Both the position numbers and the translations under genes were made by a program. From NCBI RefSeq assembly GCF_029854295.1, contig NZ_CP122979.1, positions 909,224 through 973,223 of the forward strand: a stretch of 64,000 bases of DNA, given 5' to 3'. The notes below the pieces were generated by a model. The model saw nothing but the letters and a program-made list of their open reading frames with translations, had not been told where the DNA came from and did no database searches. The DNA comes from Mesomycoplasma lagogenitalium. Its GTDB lineage: Bacteria > Bacillota_I > Bacilli_A > Mycoplasmatales > Metamycoplasmataceae. Positions 33,894-45,546 of the stretch are shown here, piece by piece (positions within the stretch are counted from its first letter, which is position 1; each line of letters begins with the position of its first letter).

Positions 33894-35504
33894 TTACATC
33901 CTTTCAGGAGTTGACACTCCTATTAATTTCATCGCTATTTCTAAAACGGTTTTTGTAGCCTTGACAAGTGCTAATAAACTGGTTTCGTTTTTGCTATTAA
34001 TAATTTTTACATTAGAATAAAATGAATTAAATTCCTTTGCTAATTTAATTAGATATTCAGAAATTAAATTAATTTTATAATTTACACTAATTTTTTTAAT
34101 TAATTCAGGAAAATCTTTTAAAACATTTATTAATTTGATTGCTAAAGCTTCGCTTATTTTGCTAGCTTTTTGATTTAAATATTTTCCTTTATTTAGTAAC
34201 TGATTGGCTCTAGCATAAGCATATTGAACCATAAATACTGGATTTTTTTGTGAATTTTCTTTTGCGATTTCCACATCAAAATCTAAACCTGAATTTTCTG
34301 ATCTATCTATCATGAAAAATCTTACTGCATCTTTTCCCACTAGATGAACTAGTTCTCTAGCAGTAAATGTAATGCCTTTTCTTTTAGACATTTTTAATTC
34401 TTGACCATCTTTCATTAATCTAACTATTTGACAAGTCAAAACTTTAAAATCATTTTTTGAATCATAACCCAATTGACTAAGTGCTATTTCCATTCTTTTT
34501 ATGTATCCGATGTGATCAGCACCTCAAACATCAATTAATTTATCAACACCACCATTATCTAAAAATTTTTGATTGTGATAGGCGATATCTGGTAAAAAAT
34601 ATGTATAACTTCCGTCTTTTTTAATTAAAACGCGATCTTTATCATCGCCAAAATCACTTGTTTTTAACCAAAGAGCACCATCTTTTTCGTATGTGCCTTT
34701 TAATTTACTTAATGCTTGTTGAATTTTATTTTCTTTATAAAGTAACTTTTCACTTGCAAACTTATCAAATTCAATACCTAAAAGTTTTAAATCTTTTTTT
34801 ATTTGATTCATCAAAATAAATACCGAAGCATTTTTGAAAAAATTTCTAACTTCTTCATTTTCGAAAGAAGAGCTGACAAATTTATCTCGATATTTTTCAA
34901 TAATTACATGAGCAACTCAAACAATATCTTGACCAATATAAGAATTTTCAGGCATTTTTACATCTTTTTTAAAATGTTGTAAATATCTTGTAAAAACAGA
35001 AATAGCTAATAAATCTATTTGATTACCTGCATCATTTATATAATATTCTTTAAAAACTTTGTTTCCCGCAAATTCTAACACATTAGCAAGTGTAGCTCCA
35101 ACCGCCGCTCCTCTAGCATGTCCAAGATGTAAAAATCCCGTTGGATTAACAGAAACAAATTCAATGTTTATTTTTTGATTTTGATTAAGTTTTCCATAAT
35201 CTAATCCTTTTTCATTAATTTCATTAACTTGTTCAACAAAAATATTATTTTTAACAAAAAAATTAATAAAACCAGGTTTAGCAATTTCTATTTTTTCAAT
35301 AAAATATTTTTCTTTATCAATATGAGTAACTATTAAATTTGCTATTTCTAATGGGTTTTTATTTAATTGATTTTTTAAAGTTAGTGCAATATTTGTCGAA
35401 TAATCACCAAAATTTTTTGGTTCAGTTAAAATTATCTGTTTATCAATTGATAATTTATTTAACGCCTGTTTAATAGCACTAATAATTTGATCTTTTGTAT
35501 TCAT
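33894..35504 (-). CDS. argS: Arginyl-tRNA synthetase
   Basis: Class I synthetase charging tRNA-Arg. 536 residues: N-terminal Add-1 domain, HIGH motif VNPTGFLHLGHARGA near 115-130, KMSK-like motif ELKMSKRKG near 365, VQYAYARANQL and the anticodon-binding C-terminus ending STPERM. TGA Trp codons at IVW and IDVW. ATG 35504 is preferred to a TTG 12 nt upstream, because it begins one base after the grpE stop. It lies between grpE and rpoE in one operon. Confidence 0.95.
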
Positions 35505-35505
35505 T

Positions 35506-36156
35506 TTATTTACCAACTACAACTACAGCCGGTTTAATTACTCTATCATATAATTTATAACCATTGCTTTTAACTGATATTATCTTATCTTTTAATTGTT
35601 CATCTTCTATAGTTTCAAAAACATCATGTAATTCGGCATCAAATTCTTGACCAACATATGGTTCGATTTTACTAATTCCAAAGTCGGCAAAAACTTGCTC
35701 AATTTGTTTAAATAACATTGAAAAACCTTTTACATAATTTAAAATTGCAGGATTGTTTTGTTTTTCTCCAGCAGAAATTGCTAATTCAAAGTTTCTTAAA
35801 GGGATTAAAAAACTTTCAAAGAATTTTTGAATTCCGTATTTTTTAATGTTTGTTAATTCTAATTCGACTTTTGAAAAATTTTCATCTTTATGTTTTTGAA
35901 TTTCTTCTTTTGCTTTTTGCTGAATTTCTATTGCCTTATTTTTTAATTCTTCGTTATTTTTTTCTAATTGTAATTTTAATTTTTCGTTTTCTAACTCTAA
36001 TAATGAAATTTTAATTTTATATTTTTCACTTAAACTTTTTTCTTCTTTTTTAGATTCTTTTCTTTTTGAAAATTTATTTTGTGTTTTACTATTATAACTT
36101 TTTTTCGTTTGATTTTTCTTTGGATTTTCTATTGAATTTTCTTTTTCTTTTTCCAT
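35506..36156 (-). CDS. grpE: Nucleotide exchange factor GrpE
   Basis: Cytoplasmic co-chaperone that releases ADP from DnaK. 216 residues: a Lys/Ser-rich N-terminal 45 residues, a long coiled coil (about 48-110), and the C-terminal beta domain with FGISKIEPYVGQEFDAELHD and GYKLYDRVIKPAVVVVG. AAAGGATT ribosome site. It starts 13 nt after the hrcA stop: the two are co-transcribed. Confidence 0.95.
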   Translation of the reverse strand: MEKEKENSIENPKKNQTKKSYNSKTQNKFSKRKESKKEEKSLSEKYKIKISLLELENEKLKLQLEKNNEELKNKAIEIQQKAKEEIQKHKDENFSKVELELTNIKKYGIQKFFESFLIPLRNFELAISAGEKQNNPAILNYVKGFSMLFKQIEQVFADFGISKIEPYVGQEFDAELHDVFETIEDEQLKDKIISVKSNGYKLYDRVIKPAVVVVGK

Positions 36157-36168
36157 TATAAATCCTTT

Positions 36169-37161
36169 CTATTTTTCTTTCTTTAAAAATTCTTCTAATA
36201 AATTTAAAGCATTTAAAACAAAGGAATAATCCATTCTTTTTGTCGGTCCTACAACGGTTATTTCTTTGCTGATCTCTTTATTTTCAATCTTTTTAGAAAT
36301 AAAGGCAGCCTCTTTTGAATCGATTTTAATTTTTAAATTTTCATCTTCCTCAATTTTATCTTCAATTGTTTCTCAAATTGATTTTTTTTCAATTAACTCT
36401 AATATTTCAGTTAATTTTTCACGAGATATCTCTTTTGATAAAATTAAACTATTTTTATTAAATATTTTATTTTCGATTTCATTTTTAAAATTAAAAACAT
36501 TTTGCATAAATGTTTTTAAAACATTATCAAGATTTTTTATTTCTTTCGCCAATATTGGGGCAATTAATTTTACTGTTTCTTGGATTTCATTTAAAGCAAC
36601 ATCAATTAGTCTTTCTTTAAATACTCTAACTGCTATTTTTATGTCTTCTTTCTCGACTTCGTCGCTAAAGAAAATTGTTTTATTTTCTACTCTTCCTGAT
36701 GAAGTAACTAAAATAATTACACTAGAATTTTCATCTAGTATAGTTAAATTAATAGAACGTAGTTTTTCTTTTATGGAACTAGTTGAAGTGACTAAAGTTA
36801 TTCCTGAAATTTCAGTTATAATTTTTGCTGCTTCATCAATTGTTTTGTCAATTGATAATCTTCTTTTTGCAAAAATATCATTTAGTCTTTCTTCAAGATT
36901 CTGATTTTCTGATGATTCAACATTTTTTGCATAGTATCTATAAGCCTTTAAAGATGGAATTCTTCCGCTTGATATATGCGATTTTTCTAAATATCCATCT
37001 TTTTCCAATTGAGCCATTATACTTCTAATTGTTGAAGATGAAACATTTAAATTATATTTTTCTTTAAGAGTTTCTGAACCAATTGGTTCACCTGTTTCAA
37101 TATAACTTTTAATAATTTTTTCTAAATAATCAAATTTTTTGTCGCTTTTTTTATGTTCCAT
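36169..37161 (-). CDS. hrcA: Heat-inducible transcription repressor HrcA
   Basis: Binds CIRCE operators and represses chaperone genes. 330 residues: winged-helix N-terminus (YIETGEPIGSETLKEKY, SSSTIRSIMAQLEKDGYLEKSHISSGRIPS near 20-65), then the GAF-like and dimerization domains, ending TVVGPTKRMDYSFVLNAL. TGA Trp at KSIW. No CIRCE lies directly in front of its ATG; the nearest one is before the DUF3800 gene upstream. A TAAAAT box lies 6 nt before the ATG, so an extra weak leaderless promoter is possible. Confidence 0.96.
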
Positions 37162-37303
37162 AGTATTATTTTAATATAAAATAATATTTTTAATAAATGT
37201 TTTTTGCAAATTAATATAAATTTAAAATTTTTTATTTCAATTAAAAATATTAAAATTTGATTAAAGGGGATTTTAAATTATTTTTTTAATTTAATATACT
37301 ATT

Positions 37304-38029
37304 CTATTTTGGATATTTTTTTGTATAGTCAACTACTATGAAGTTTTCTTTTAGAATTTCAAAAATATTTTTATTATTTTTTAAAGAAAAATTTACTGAA
37401 TTTGCTAAAAGATCAGAAAGCCTAATCAATAAATGATGTTTTGAATTGCAATATTGTAAATGAATATTGTTCGGATTTAAATTAGGAAAGATAGCATCTC
37501 ATTGAATATCGTATTCATAATTATACATCCCCTTTGTGAATTCCTTGACAATAGAACTTTTTAAATCATATCATCCTGAAGTTTTAATACTTTGATTATC
37601 AACATTGATAAATATTTGCTGAACCTCTTTTAAGTTCAATTTAGTTTTTTGTGTTAAATCTAAAATTGCTGATTTAATTATAAATTTATATAAATAATCT
37701 AAAAATCTTCTCCGATTTTTTTGATTTTTAAAAATCTCTTTTTTTCTAATTTTATCTTGTTCAATGTAAATAGAAAACTTATGAAAATCTTTAAAACGTT
37801 TTAAAATTTTAATAATTCTATATTTATTTTGTGCATTAAAAGAAATTCCCTTAAGTTCTTGATTTTTCGGAATAGAAAGTTGTTTTTTTACACTTTTTTC
37901 GATAGAACCATACATTATTAATGCTTGTTGTAATTGTTGGTCGCCAATAAAAATAAAACCTGAATAAACAAAATACTTTCCCTTATTATCTAATACACCA
38001 GATTCATCTGAATAAATATACAGATTCAT
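37304..38029 (-). CDS. DUF3800 family protein, CIRCE-controlled
   Basis: 241 residues with the DUF3800 pattern, an RNase H-like fold: N-terminal YIYSDESG (acidic pair at 7-8), FVYSGFIFIGDQQ, central FINVDNQS near 140, and C-terminal HLLIRLSDLLANSVNFSLK near 195-213. The acidic residues could form a metal site, but nuclease activity is not proven for the family. Many family members are linked to phage or defence islands. Here it has a strong GGAGG site and a CIRCE promoter, and is followed by hrcA and grpE. Two TGA Trp codons. Function in heat response unknown. Confidence 0.75.
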
Positions 38030-38051
38030 ATTACCTCCTTTTATAAATATA

Positions 38052-38093
38052 ATTATAAATTAAAAATTAGCACTTTCAATCAAAAAGTGCTAA
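38052..38093 (-). promoter_or_regulatory. CIRCE operator and promoter of the DUF3800-hrcA-grpE operon
   Basis: 38067-38093 reads TTAGCACTT, nine bases, AAGTGCTAA, a near-perfect CIRCE. On the minus strand a -35 TTGAAA (38079-38074) sits inside it and a -10 TATAAT (38057-38052) follows with 16 bp spacing. The transcript leads straight to the AAAGGAGG site of the DUF3800 gene. Confidence 0.93.
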
Positions 38094-38108
38094 TTTCATT
38101 ACTAAATT

Positions 38109-38759
38109 TTATTTTTCTTGTTCTTCTTTCTCGATTACTTGATTTAATGATTCTTGTTCATTCAACTTTGCTTTTGACCTAATTTGTTTTCTTTTTTCTA
38201 AATGTGATTCAATTAAACTTATGTATATAAATGAAAGCGAAACACCAATTGCTCCGATTATAATAAATATATCAGCAAAATTAAATGTTCCATTATCTCT
38301 TCAAGGTATAAATAAAATATCTTTTACACCGTTATTATACATAAATCTATCAATCATATTTCCAAATGTTCCAGATCATAAAAATCCGATGAAAACTAAT
38401 AAATAATATCTTTTACTAAATACCATTCAATAAGGGGTAACAATTACAATAATTAAACTGAATAAGTGAATGAATCAAAAACCACCAAATAATCTTTCAA
38501 GTCCAGAAGTCACACCATAGTGCATAAGCGGTCTAAAACCGATAAATCCATAATCGATAATTGTGTTATTTTCATTTCAATTAGGCTTTGCGGTAAAATA
38601 TTTATGTTCAAAAATTAAATTTTTGCTTAGTTGATCAATTAATGTCAAAATTAATAAAATTGAAACTGTTAGTATAGAATTTATAATTAATTTTTTCCTA
38701 TTAAAAGCAATAATCGATTTTTTTCAGTCATTTAATACTTTATTTGCTTTATCTTTCAT
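38109..38759 (-). CDS. lspA: Lipoprotein signal peptidase (SPase II)
   Basis: Integral-membrane aspartic peptidase that removes lipoprotein signal peptides after lipid attachment. 216 residues with four membrane segments; catalytic motifs GNMIDR near 142 and FNFADIFI near 167 are intact. A Lys/Glu-rich C-terminal tail of about 35 residues extends beyond the usual end. TGA Trp codons throughout. Its ATG overlaps the ileS stop by 11 nt. It serves the lipoproteins at 11321, 14385 and 61510. Confidence 0.93.
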
Positions 38760-41412
38760 TTTTTAAAACCCTATCACATCTTTGGCAAATGTCATTAACC
38801 ATTTTTTCTTTTTCAAAATGATTTCAGCATCTTTGACATTTAAACGAATCAAATGATGTCACTTTTAATGTTTGAGAAAATTCAACAGAACCAACCATTA
38901 ATAATTTAACTAAGTCTAATTTTTTAATAAATTCACTATCGGAATTTATAAATACCTTAGCCTCATTTTGTCTTTTAAATGTTCCTAGTTTTATTTGTTC
39001 TTCTATTAATTTATAAACTTCGTCTTTTAATTTAAAAAATTCTTTTCATTCATTTTCTAAATCAGTTTTAATTTCTTGAAATTCAAAAAAATCTTCCAAA
39101 TGCACAGATTCTTTTTTATCTTTTTTATTAATATACGAATATGCTTCTTCTGTTGTGGTAGGGATAATTGGAGAAAGTGCAATTAAAAGAACTAATGTTA
39201 AATTATATAGATTTTTTTGAATCATTTTTCTTTCTACCGAATCTTTTTCGTCGGCATAAAGTGCATCTTTTACTATTGAAAGATAATATCCTGAAAAATC
39301 AATAATAAAATTATTAATTTCTTTTACAACTGCTAAAAATTTATGCTCATCATAATTTTTAATAATAGAATTCTTTAGATTACTTATTCTTTCATCTATT
39401 AAGGCATGAATATCAGTTAATTTTACATCTTGCTTATAATCAAAATCATTAATATTACCTAGTAAAAATTTTAATGTATTTCTTATTTTTCTATATATTT
39501 CGATATTTTGTTCAAAAATTTTAGTTGAATATGAAACATCATCTGAATATTCACTATTTGCTATTCATAGTCTAAGAACATCGGCTCCATATTTTGAAAT
39601 TAAATCAAGCGGAGCAACTCCATTTCCTAACGATTTAGACATTTTTTGCCCTTTAGAATCAACAATAAATCCATGTGATAAAAGTTCTTTGTATGGAGCT
39701 TCTTTTCTAAATACAACAGAATTTATTAATGAAGAGTTAAATCAACCACGATATTGATCAGATCCTTCAAAATATAATTCAAATGGTTTAGTTGTTCCTT
39801 CAATTTCTACAGCAATTGAAGTTGAACCTGAATCAAATCAAACATCCATTATATCCATTTCTCTAGTTCAATTTTTATTTCTGTATTTTTCTGGCAGTAA
39901 TTCATCTGTTTCCTTTTCATATCAAATGTTACTTCCGTGTTTTTCAACTAAATCAATTACATAATCAAATACTTCTTCATTAATAACTGGTTCATTATTT
40001 TCATCATAAAAAATTGTAATTGGAACTCCTCAAGATCTTTGACGAGAAATTGTTCATTCATTTCTATTTTCGATCATTTTAGTTAAACGTTTTTTAGCTC
40101 AATCATGATGGACTTTAATCTTTTCAATTGCATTTAAAATTTCTGGCTTAAATTTATCAATGGAAACGAATCATTGTGGTGTTCCCCGATAAATTATAGG
40201 TTTTTTAGTTCTTCAATCGTGTGGATATGAGTGCTTAATAAATTGTAATTTTAACAACTCTTTTTGTTCATCTAAAAATAAACCAATGGATTTATTTGCA
40301 TCTTCATAAAACATTCCTTCATATACTCCGGCTTCGCTGTTTAAAACACCATCTTTTTCAACATGCATAATAAATTCTAGATCGTATTCTTTGGCAATGA
40401 TAAAATCATCTTCACCAAATAAAGGAGCCATATGAACCATTCCGGTTCCACTGCCTATTTCAACATGATGTCCTAAAACTACTTTTCCAACTTTTTCTCT
40501 TTTTATAGGTCTTCTATATTCTACATTCAATAAATCTTTACCTTTAAAAGTTGAAAGAATTTTATAATCAGATCATTTAAATTCTGCTGCCAGTTTTTCT
40601 ATTAATTCAGTTGCTAAAATATAAATGTTTTCATTAACTGAAATTCTTGAATAATTGAAATTTTCACCAACAGCAACTCCTGAATTGGCAATTAATGTTC
40701 AAGGCGTTGTTGTTCAAATTACTAAATTTTCTCCTTTGTTTACAAATGAATTTCCTTTTGTTATTTTTAAAGAAACATAAACTGATGGCGATCTGTGCTC
40801 TGCATATTCAACTTCCGCTTCTGCTAATGCTGTTTGACTAGAAGGGGATCAATAAACTGGTTTTAAGCCTTTTCTTAATAATCCTTCTAATGCCATTTTC
40901 TTTAATAAAGTTAATTGTTTCGCTTCGAATTTAGGTCTTAAAGTAACATAAATTTCCTTAAAATCACTTAAAAGTTGTAATTTTTTCATTTGCTCTTTTT
41001 GAATTTCAATTTGCTCTCAAGCATATTTTTCTGCTTCTTTTCTTAATTCTAAAACTGAAAAATCTTTGTGATTTTTATTGAGTTTTTGAAGCATTTTGAG
41101 TTCAATTGGTAATCCATGAGTATCTCATCCATTAATAAAAGGAGAATAAAAACCTTTCATCATTTTATATCTAACAATAATATCTTTAATAGTTTTATTT
41201 AAAGCATGCCCTAAATGAAGATCTCCATTAGCATATGGAGGTCCATCATGTAAAACATACTGTTTTTTACCTTTGTTTTTATTTACTAATTTTTGATAAA
41301 TTTGTTTTTCTTCTCAATACTTTCTAAATTTTTCGTCTTTTTCTGTTAAATTTGCCTTCATTTCAAATTCTGTATATGGCATATTTAATGTATTTTTATA
41401 TTGTTTTTCCAT
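38749..41412 (-). CDS. ileS: Isoleucyl-tRNA synthetase
   Basis: Class I synthetase, 887 residues. HIGH motif [13 protein letters not shown] near 60, the CP1 editing domain (TTTPWTL near 240, [16 protein letters not shown] near 318), WFDSGSTS, KMSKS motif [10 protein letters not shown] near 590, and a C-terminal zinc site CQRCWNHFEKEK..ICQRC. Reads through about 30 TGA Trp codons. ATG 41412 with AAGGAAAA site. The stop overlaps lspA; the ileS-lspA pairing is common in bacteria. Confidence 0.97.
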
Positions 41413-41636
41413 ATTTTTCCTTTTAAAAATAAAATTAACATTCAAACTTAACTTAGCAAATAAATGTTATATAAACAAAAGAAATTTTAGTCCACTTTAC
41501 TAAATTATTATTAATTTTATATTCGTTGATTTTATAAGCATTTTATTAAAAAATTATTTTTATATTATTTTAGATTATTTTACAAGTATTATTTTACAAA
41601 AAAATAAAAAAATTATAATAAAAATAAATAAAATGA

Positions 41637-41642
41637 TATAAT
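41637..41642 (+). promoter_or_regulatory. Promoter -10 box of the small membrane protein gene
   Basis: TATAAT lies 24 nt before ATG 41667, with a GAGG ribosome site at about 41658-41661. The region 41413-41636 between the divergent ileS and this gene is AT-rich and holds nothing else I can name. Confidence 0.55.
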
Positions 41643-41666
41643 TTTTATTATTTAGACGAGGTATTT

Positions 41667-42038
41667 ATGGATAAAACAACAAATAATACAGTAGAAATTC
41701 TTGTTAAAGATTTAAACAATACAGTGGAAATGCTTGATAAAAATCTTATTGGGACAAATACAATTAATATTAATGCAAAACCTGAACAAAAATTAGAAGA
41801 AGAAAAAATCTTTAATCCTGGAAAGGCAAAGACAAGAGCAGGAAGAAGAAATAGATGATTTTGAGGTGGATTTTTAGCAGTTTGCATAACAAGTTTTGCT
41901 GTTGCTGGTTCATATTTAATATATAGAAATCAAATTAGAAAAGAGTCTAAGAATCCTGCTGTTGAAACAACAAAAGAAGTTCAAAAAGACAAAGAAGAAG
42001 CACAAAAAAATGCACAAGGCAATACAAATAGTCAATAA
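41667..42038 (+). CDS. Small single-TM protein, unknown function
   Basis: 123 residues; not recognised. The N-terminal 60 residues are polar and contain two similar segments (NNTVEILVKDL and NNTVEMLDKNL). A basic patch (KAKTRAGRRNRW) precedes one membrane segment (FLAVCITSFAVAGSYLIY, about 68-86), then a Lys/Glu-rich coiled C-terminus. The basic side before the membrane segment suggests the N-terminus is cytoplasmic. Trp codons are TGA. It has its own promoter and terminator. Confidence 0.65.
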
Positions 42039-42073
42039 TTAGTTTTAAGTTTGAAAGTTATAATCTTAACATT

Positions 42074-42097
42074 AAAGCAACCATAAGTTGCTTTTTT
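42074..42097 (+). terminator. Terminator after the small membrane protein gene
   Basis: Stem AAAGCAAC / GTTGCTTT (42074-42081, 42087-42094) with a 5-nt loop and following T residues. Confidence 0.85.
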
Positions 42098-42137
42098 TAA
42101 TATTAAAAAAACTAATTTATTGTAAAATTAAAATAAT

Positions 42138-43940
42138 ATGAAAAAAGAAAAGATTAGGAATTTTTGCATAATTGCCCATATTGATCATGGAAAATCCACA
42201 CTAGCTGATAGGATTTTAGAAATTACTGGAGCTGTTACTCAAAGAGAATTAAAAACTCAGCATCTTGATTCTATGGATTTAGAAAAGGAAAGAGGGATTA
42301 CCATTAAATTAAATGCAGTTCAATTAAAATACAAAGATTATATTTTTCATTTAATTGATACTCCAGGACATGTTGATTTTACTTATGAAGTTTCAAGATC
42401 TCTAGCTGCAACTGAAGGTGCACTATTACTTGTAGATGCTACACAAGGAATAGAAGCACAAACTTTGGCAAATGTTTATTTGGCTATTGATAATAATTTA
42501 GAAATAATTCCGATTATTAATAAAGTTGATTTACCTTCAGCCGATCCTGAAAGAGTAAAAAAAGAAATCGAAAATATTATTGGAATTCCCGCTGATGATA
42601 GTGTGTTAATATCTGCTAAAACAGGATTGAATGTTGAACAAGTTTTAGAAGCAATCATTGAAAAAATACCTTATCCTAAAAATGCTGATGATGAAAAAGA
42701 ACTGAGAGCATTAATTTTTGATTCTTATTTCGATCCATATAAAGGAGTTGTTTTATTAGTTCGAATTGTCGAAGGGAAAATTGCTGTCGGTGATAATTTT
42801 ACATTAATGTCCAGCGGCAAAAAATTTCATGTTGTTGAGTTAGGGGTAAGAACTCCTAATGAATTGAAAAAAGAAGAATTGGTTTCGGGTGAAGTTGGTT
42901 GAATTGCCGCTTCAATTCGAGATGCCAAAGATATTTCTGTAGGTGACACAATTACTTTAACAAAAAAACCAGCAAATGTTGCACTTCCCGGATATAAAAA
43001 ACTTAAACCAGTAGTTTATACAGGATTCTATCCAATTGATAGTAAAGACTTTGATTTACTTAAAGAATCGTTAGAAAAGATTTCCTTATCCGATTCCTCT
43101 ATTACTTTTGAGCCCGAATCTTCTAAAGCATTAGGATTTGGATATAGAATAGGTTTTTTAGGTATGTTACATATGGAAATATTACAAGAAAGATTAGAAA
43201 GGGAATTCGGAATTGATTTAATAGCAACGGCACCATCAGTAGAATTCCATATTTTTAAAACTGATAAAAGTATTGAAATAATTTCTAATCCTTCTAATTT
43301 TCCTGATCCTACTTTTATCGACCACATTGAAGAACCATATATTAAAGCTTCGATTATAGTTCCTGAAAATTATGTTGGAGCAGTTATGGAACTTTGTCAA
43401 AACAAAAGAGGAATTTATATTGACATTGAATTTATTGACACTTCAAGAAGAAGAGTTATTTATGAACTTCCTTTAGTTGAAATTATTTTTGATTTTTTTG
43501 ATAAACTAAAATCAATTTCTAAAGGATATGCATCTTTTGAATATGAACTTATTGGTTATAGAGAATCCTCATTAGTTAAATTAGATATTTTACTAAATGG
43601 CGATAAGGTAGATGCTCTTTCGATGATTGTACATAAAGATTTTTCTTATTACAAAGGAAGAGAATTAACAGAAAAATTAAAAGAAGTTATTCCTAGACAA
43701 TCATTTGAAGTTCCAGTTCAAGCGGTAATTGGTTCTAAAGTTATTGCTAGAGAAACTATTAAAGCATATAGAAAAGATGTTACTGCTAAATTATATGGTG
43801 GCGATCCTACAAGACGTCAAAAACTATTAAAAAAACAAAAAGAAGGAAAGAAACGGATGAAAGCTATAGGTTCTGTTGAAGTTCCGCAGGAAGCGTTTTT
43901 AGCTATACTTAAAACTGATAATAATAATGGGAAAAAATAA
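42138..43940 (+). CDS. lepA: Elongation factor 4 (LepA), translational GTPase
   Basis: Membrane-associated GTPase that remodels stalled ribosomes under stress. 600 residues: G1 [12 protein letters not shown] at 13-24, G2 ERGITIK, G3 DTPGHVDF near 78, G4 NKVD near 133, then domains II-V and the LepA-specific C-terminus ([32 protein letters not shown], near 550-580). One TGA Trp codon (GEVGW). A TAAAAT box lies 9 nt before the ATG and there is no ribosome site, so the leader is very short or absent. Followed closely by a membrane protein gene. Confidence 0.97.
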
Positions 43941-43942
43941 TT

Positions 43943-44815
43943 ATGAAACCAACACCTTTAAATAATACACAAACAGTTCATTTTGAAAATTATAAAATAG
44001 AAAACACAACTAATTATTCTGAAAAAAGTTCTTATAAAAGTAAATTAAAAGATCCTTATGGAATTGTTCCCAATGGCCCTTATAAAGTATTTGCATTAGA
44101 AAAAAGAATAATTTTAATTCAAGTTCTATTCTATTTTATTATTTCATTATTGTCTGCAATTGCAATTACTTTAATTGCTACAAATTCACTCAAAAAAATA
44201 AAATTAATTGAAGAGGATTATAAATGGAGTTGATTTATAATACCTGCAATTGTTTTAATTTTTTCTTTATATAAATTTTCAGTTCGTTGAATTGAGCACA
44301 GTTCAATTAAAAAATCATTAAATAATTATAGAGAAGAATTAAAACGAAATGCACAGAGTGTTCCTGCTTCGATTGCTAATTTATATAAAAAATTAGTAAA
44401 ACAACAAATTCATCATAATTGAATGACAATTTTTTGTGTTTTCTACGTGGGATTAGCAGCTTTGTTTTTCTGATATTTCCAAGATAAAAATTTCAATGAT
44501 GTAATCTTGAATTTTGAAGCATTTATTAATAAAATAACACCAAGTCCTACTTATCTTTCAATTGTTTTAACAATAATTGTAGTTTTATCGATTGTTATTT
44601 TGATAGTTTTATCTATTGCTAGAAAAAAAAGATTATCGGATATCCAAGAATATTTTGGTTTTCAAGTTATCAAAGATACTGAAGTAGATCAATTAAAAAT
44701 CAGAATGAATCGTATTTATATGCGTCTCTTCTTTTTATCGATAGCAATTCTGTTAGTAATTCCCGCTATTATTTTATTAATATTAAAAAGAACAATTTTT
44801 GGAAAAAGAAAATAA
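43943..44815 (+). CDS. Four-TM membrane protein, unknown function
   Basis: 290 residues; not recognised. About 55 polar N-terminal residues precede a membrane pair (56-80, 95-112), a charged helical stretch, and a second membrane pair (160-180, 205-232), then a short TM near the C-terminus (about 262-283) ending KRTIFGKRK. The arrangement of membrane pairs with charged helices resembles the proteins at 45547 and 46475, so it may belong to the same loose family. It starts 2 nt after lepA and is probably co-transcribed with it. Trp codons are mostly TGA. Confidence 0.65.
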
Positions 44816-45168
44816 ATAAACAATAAATAAAAAAGCGCTAAATGTGCTTTTTTATTTAAAAATTTTAACTTATATAATTAAAATAACGGATATTAATTAG
44901 TATGGAAAAATTAAATAAAGACACTGGAGATTTGATTTTAAGTTATAAATTTTTAAAAACGAAGAGTTGTAGCAACAAAAGTAATTGTTGATAACGATTT
45001 AAATAAAACTTTGCAAATAATGATAATTCGTTTATTTGTTCTTTTTTATTTCACAACTAAAAAAAGGTTGTTAAAAAAGAAAAAGATTTTGAGTGAATGT
45101 TGCTAAAGAATATCAAAATAAAAATAAATGATTTATAAAAAAATAAAAACTTGGTTGTTAACAAGTTT
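44816..45168 (+). other. Gene-poor gap with a possible gene remnant
   Basis: A stretch at 44902-45106 begins ATGGAAAAATTAAATAAAG and codes for about 20 sensible residues (MEKLNKDTGDLILSYKFLKT). A one-base shift then leads to VVATKVIVDNDLNKTLQIM and a short hydrophobic tail ending at TAA 45104. This looks like a decayed gene, but it could be chance in AT-rich DNA. Nothing else is seen in this gap apart from the terminators at its two ends. Confidence 0.25.
44829..44856 (+). terminator. Terminator of the lepA operon
   Basis: Stem AAAAAAGC / GCTTTTTT (44829-44836, 44846-44853) with loop GCTAAATGT; T-rich end. Confidence 0.75.
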
Positions 45169-45174
45169 TTATTT
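45141..45174 (-). terminator. Terminator of the ftsY operon
   Basis: Stem AAATAAAAACTTG / CAAGTTTTTATTT (45141-45153, 45162-45174). It contains the stop codon of the gene at 45169-45525. Confidence 0.75.
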
Positions 45175-45525
45175 TTCTTTATATAGTCATAATGGGTTTT
45201 GTCTTATTTTATAAGACACATAAATTCCTAAAGTGTAAAAAACAACAGAAATAATATAAATTAATGAAGCGAAAAATGTAATAGTAATATTTATTGGTTG
45301 CGAAAAATAACCATAATGAAATAAACTATAAATAACATTCATCATATAACCTAATGTTGCAAATACATATGTATTATAAGGAAAAAGGTTAATTCTTTCC
45401 ATTTTTCCTCAAACATGGGTCTTTTTAAAAATTTTATAAGGGGTTTTTATTCTTAAAAATAAAATCGCTGATGAACCAGTATTTCATAAAAAAAATATTA
45501 CTATTTGTACAATTAATAATCACAT
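45169..45525 (-). CDS. Three-TM small membrane protein, unknown
   Basis: 118 residues, starting at ATG 45525 (MWLLIVQIVIFFLW, Trp as TGA). Membrane segments at about 2-22, 48-66 and 80-104; the rest is basic loops. Not recognised. It lies 21 nt downstream of the repeat protein gene and ends inside the terminator, so it is the last gene of the ftsY-ylxM operon. No ribosome site is obvious before ATG 45525. Confidence 0.55.
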
Positions 45526-45546
45526 AAAATTATTATAATATATTTT

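Noticed and set aside
36266..36904. 212-codon plus-strand open frame over hrcA
   Set aside because: It lies wholly opposite hrcA, which has clear motifs; the frame's Ser/Ile/Phe-rich product is the usual antisense shadow.
44902..45106. Possible intact small gene
   Set aside because: Sensible coding needs a frameshift after about 20 residues, and there is no ribosome site; kept only as a low-confidence remnant.
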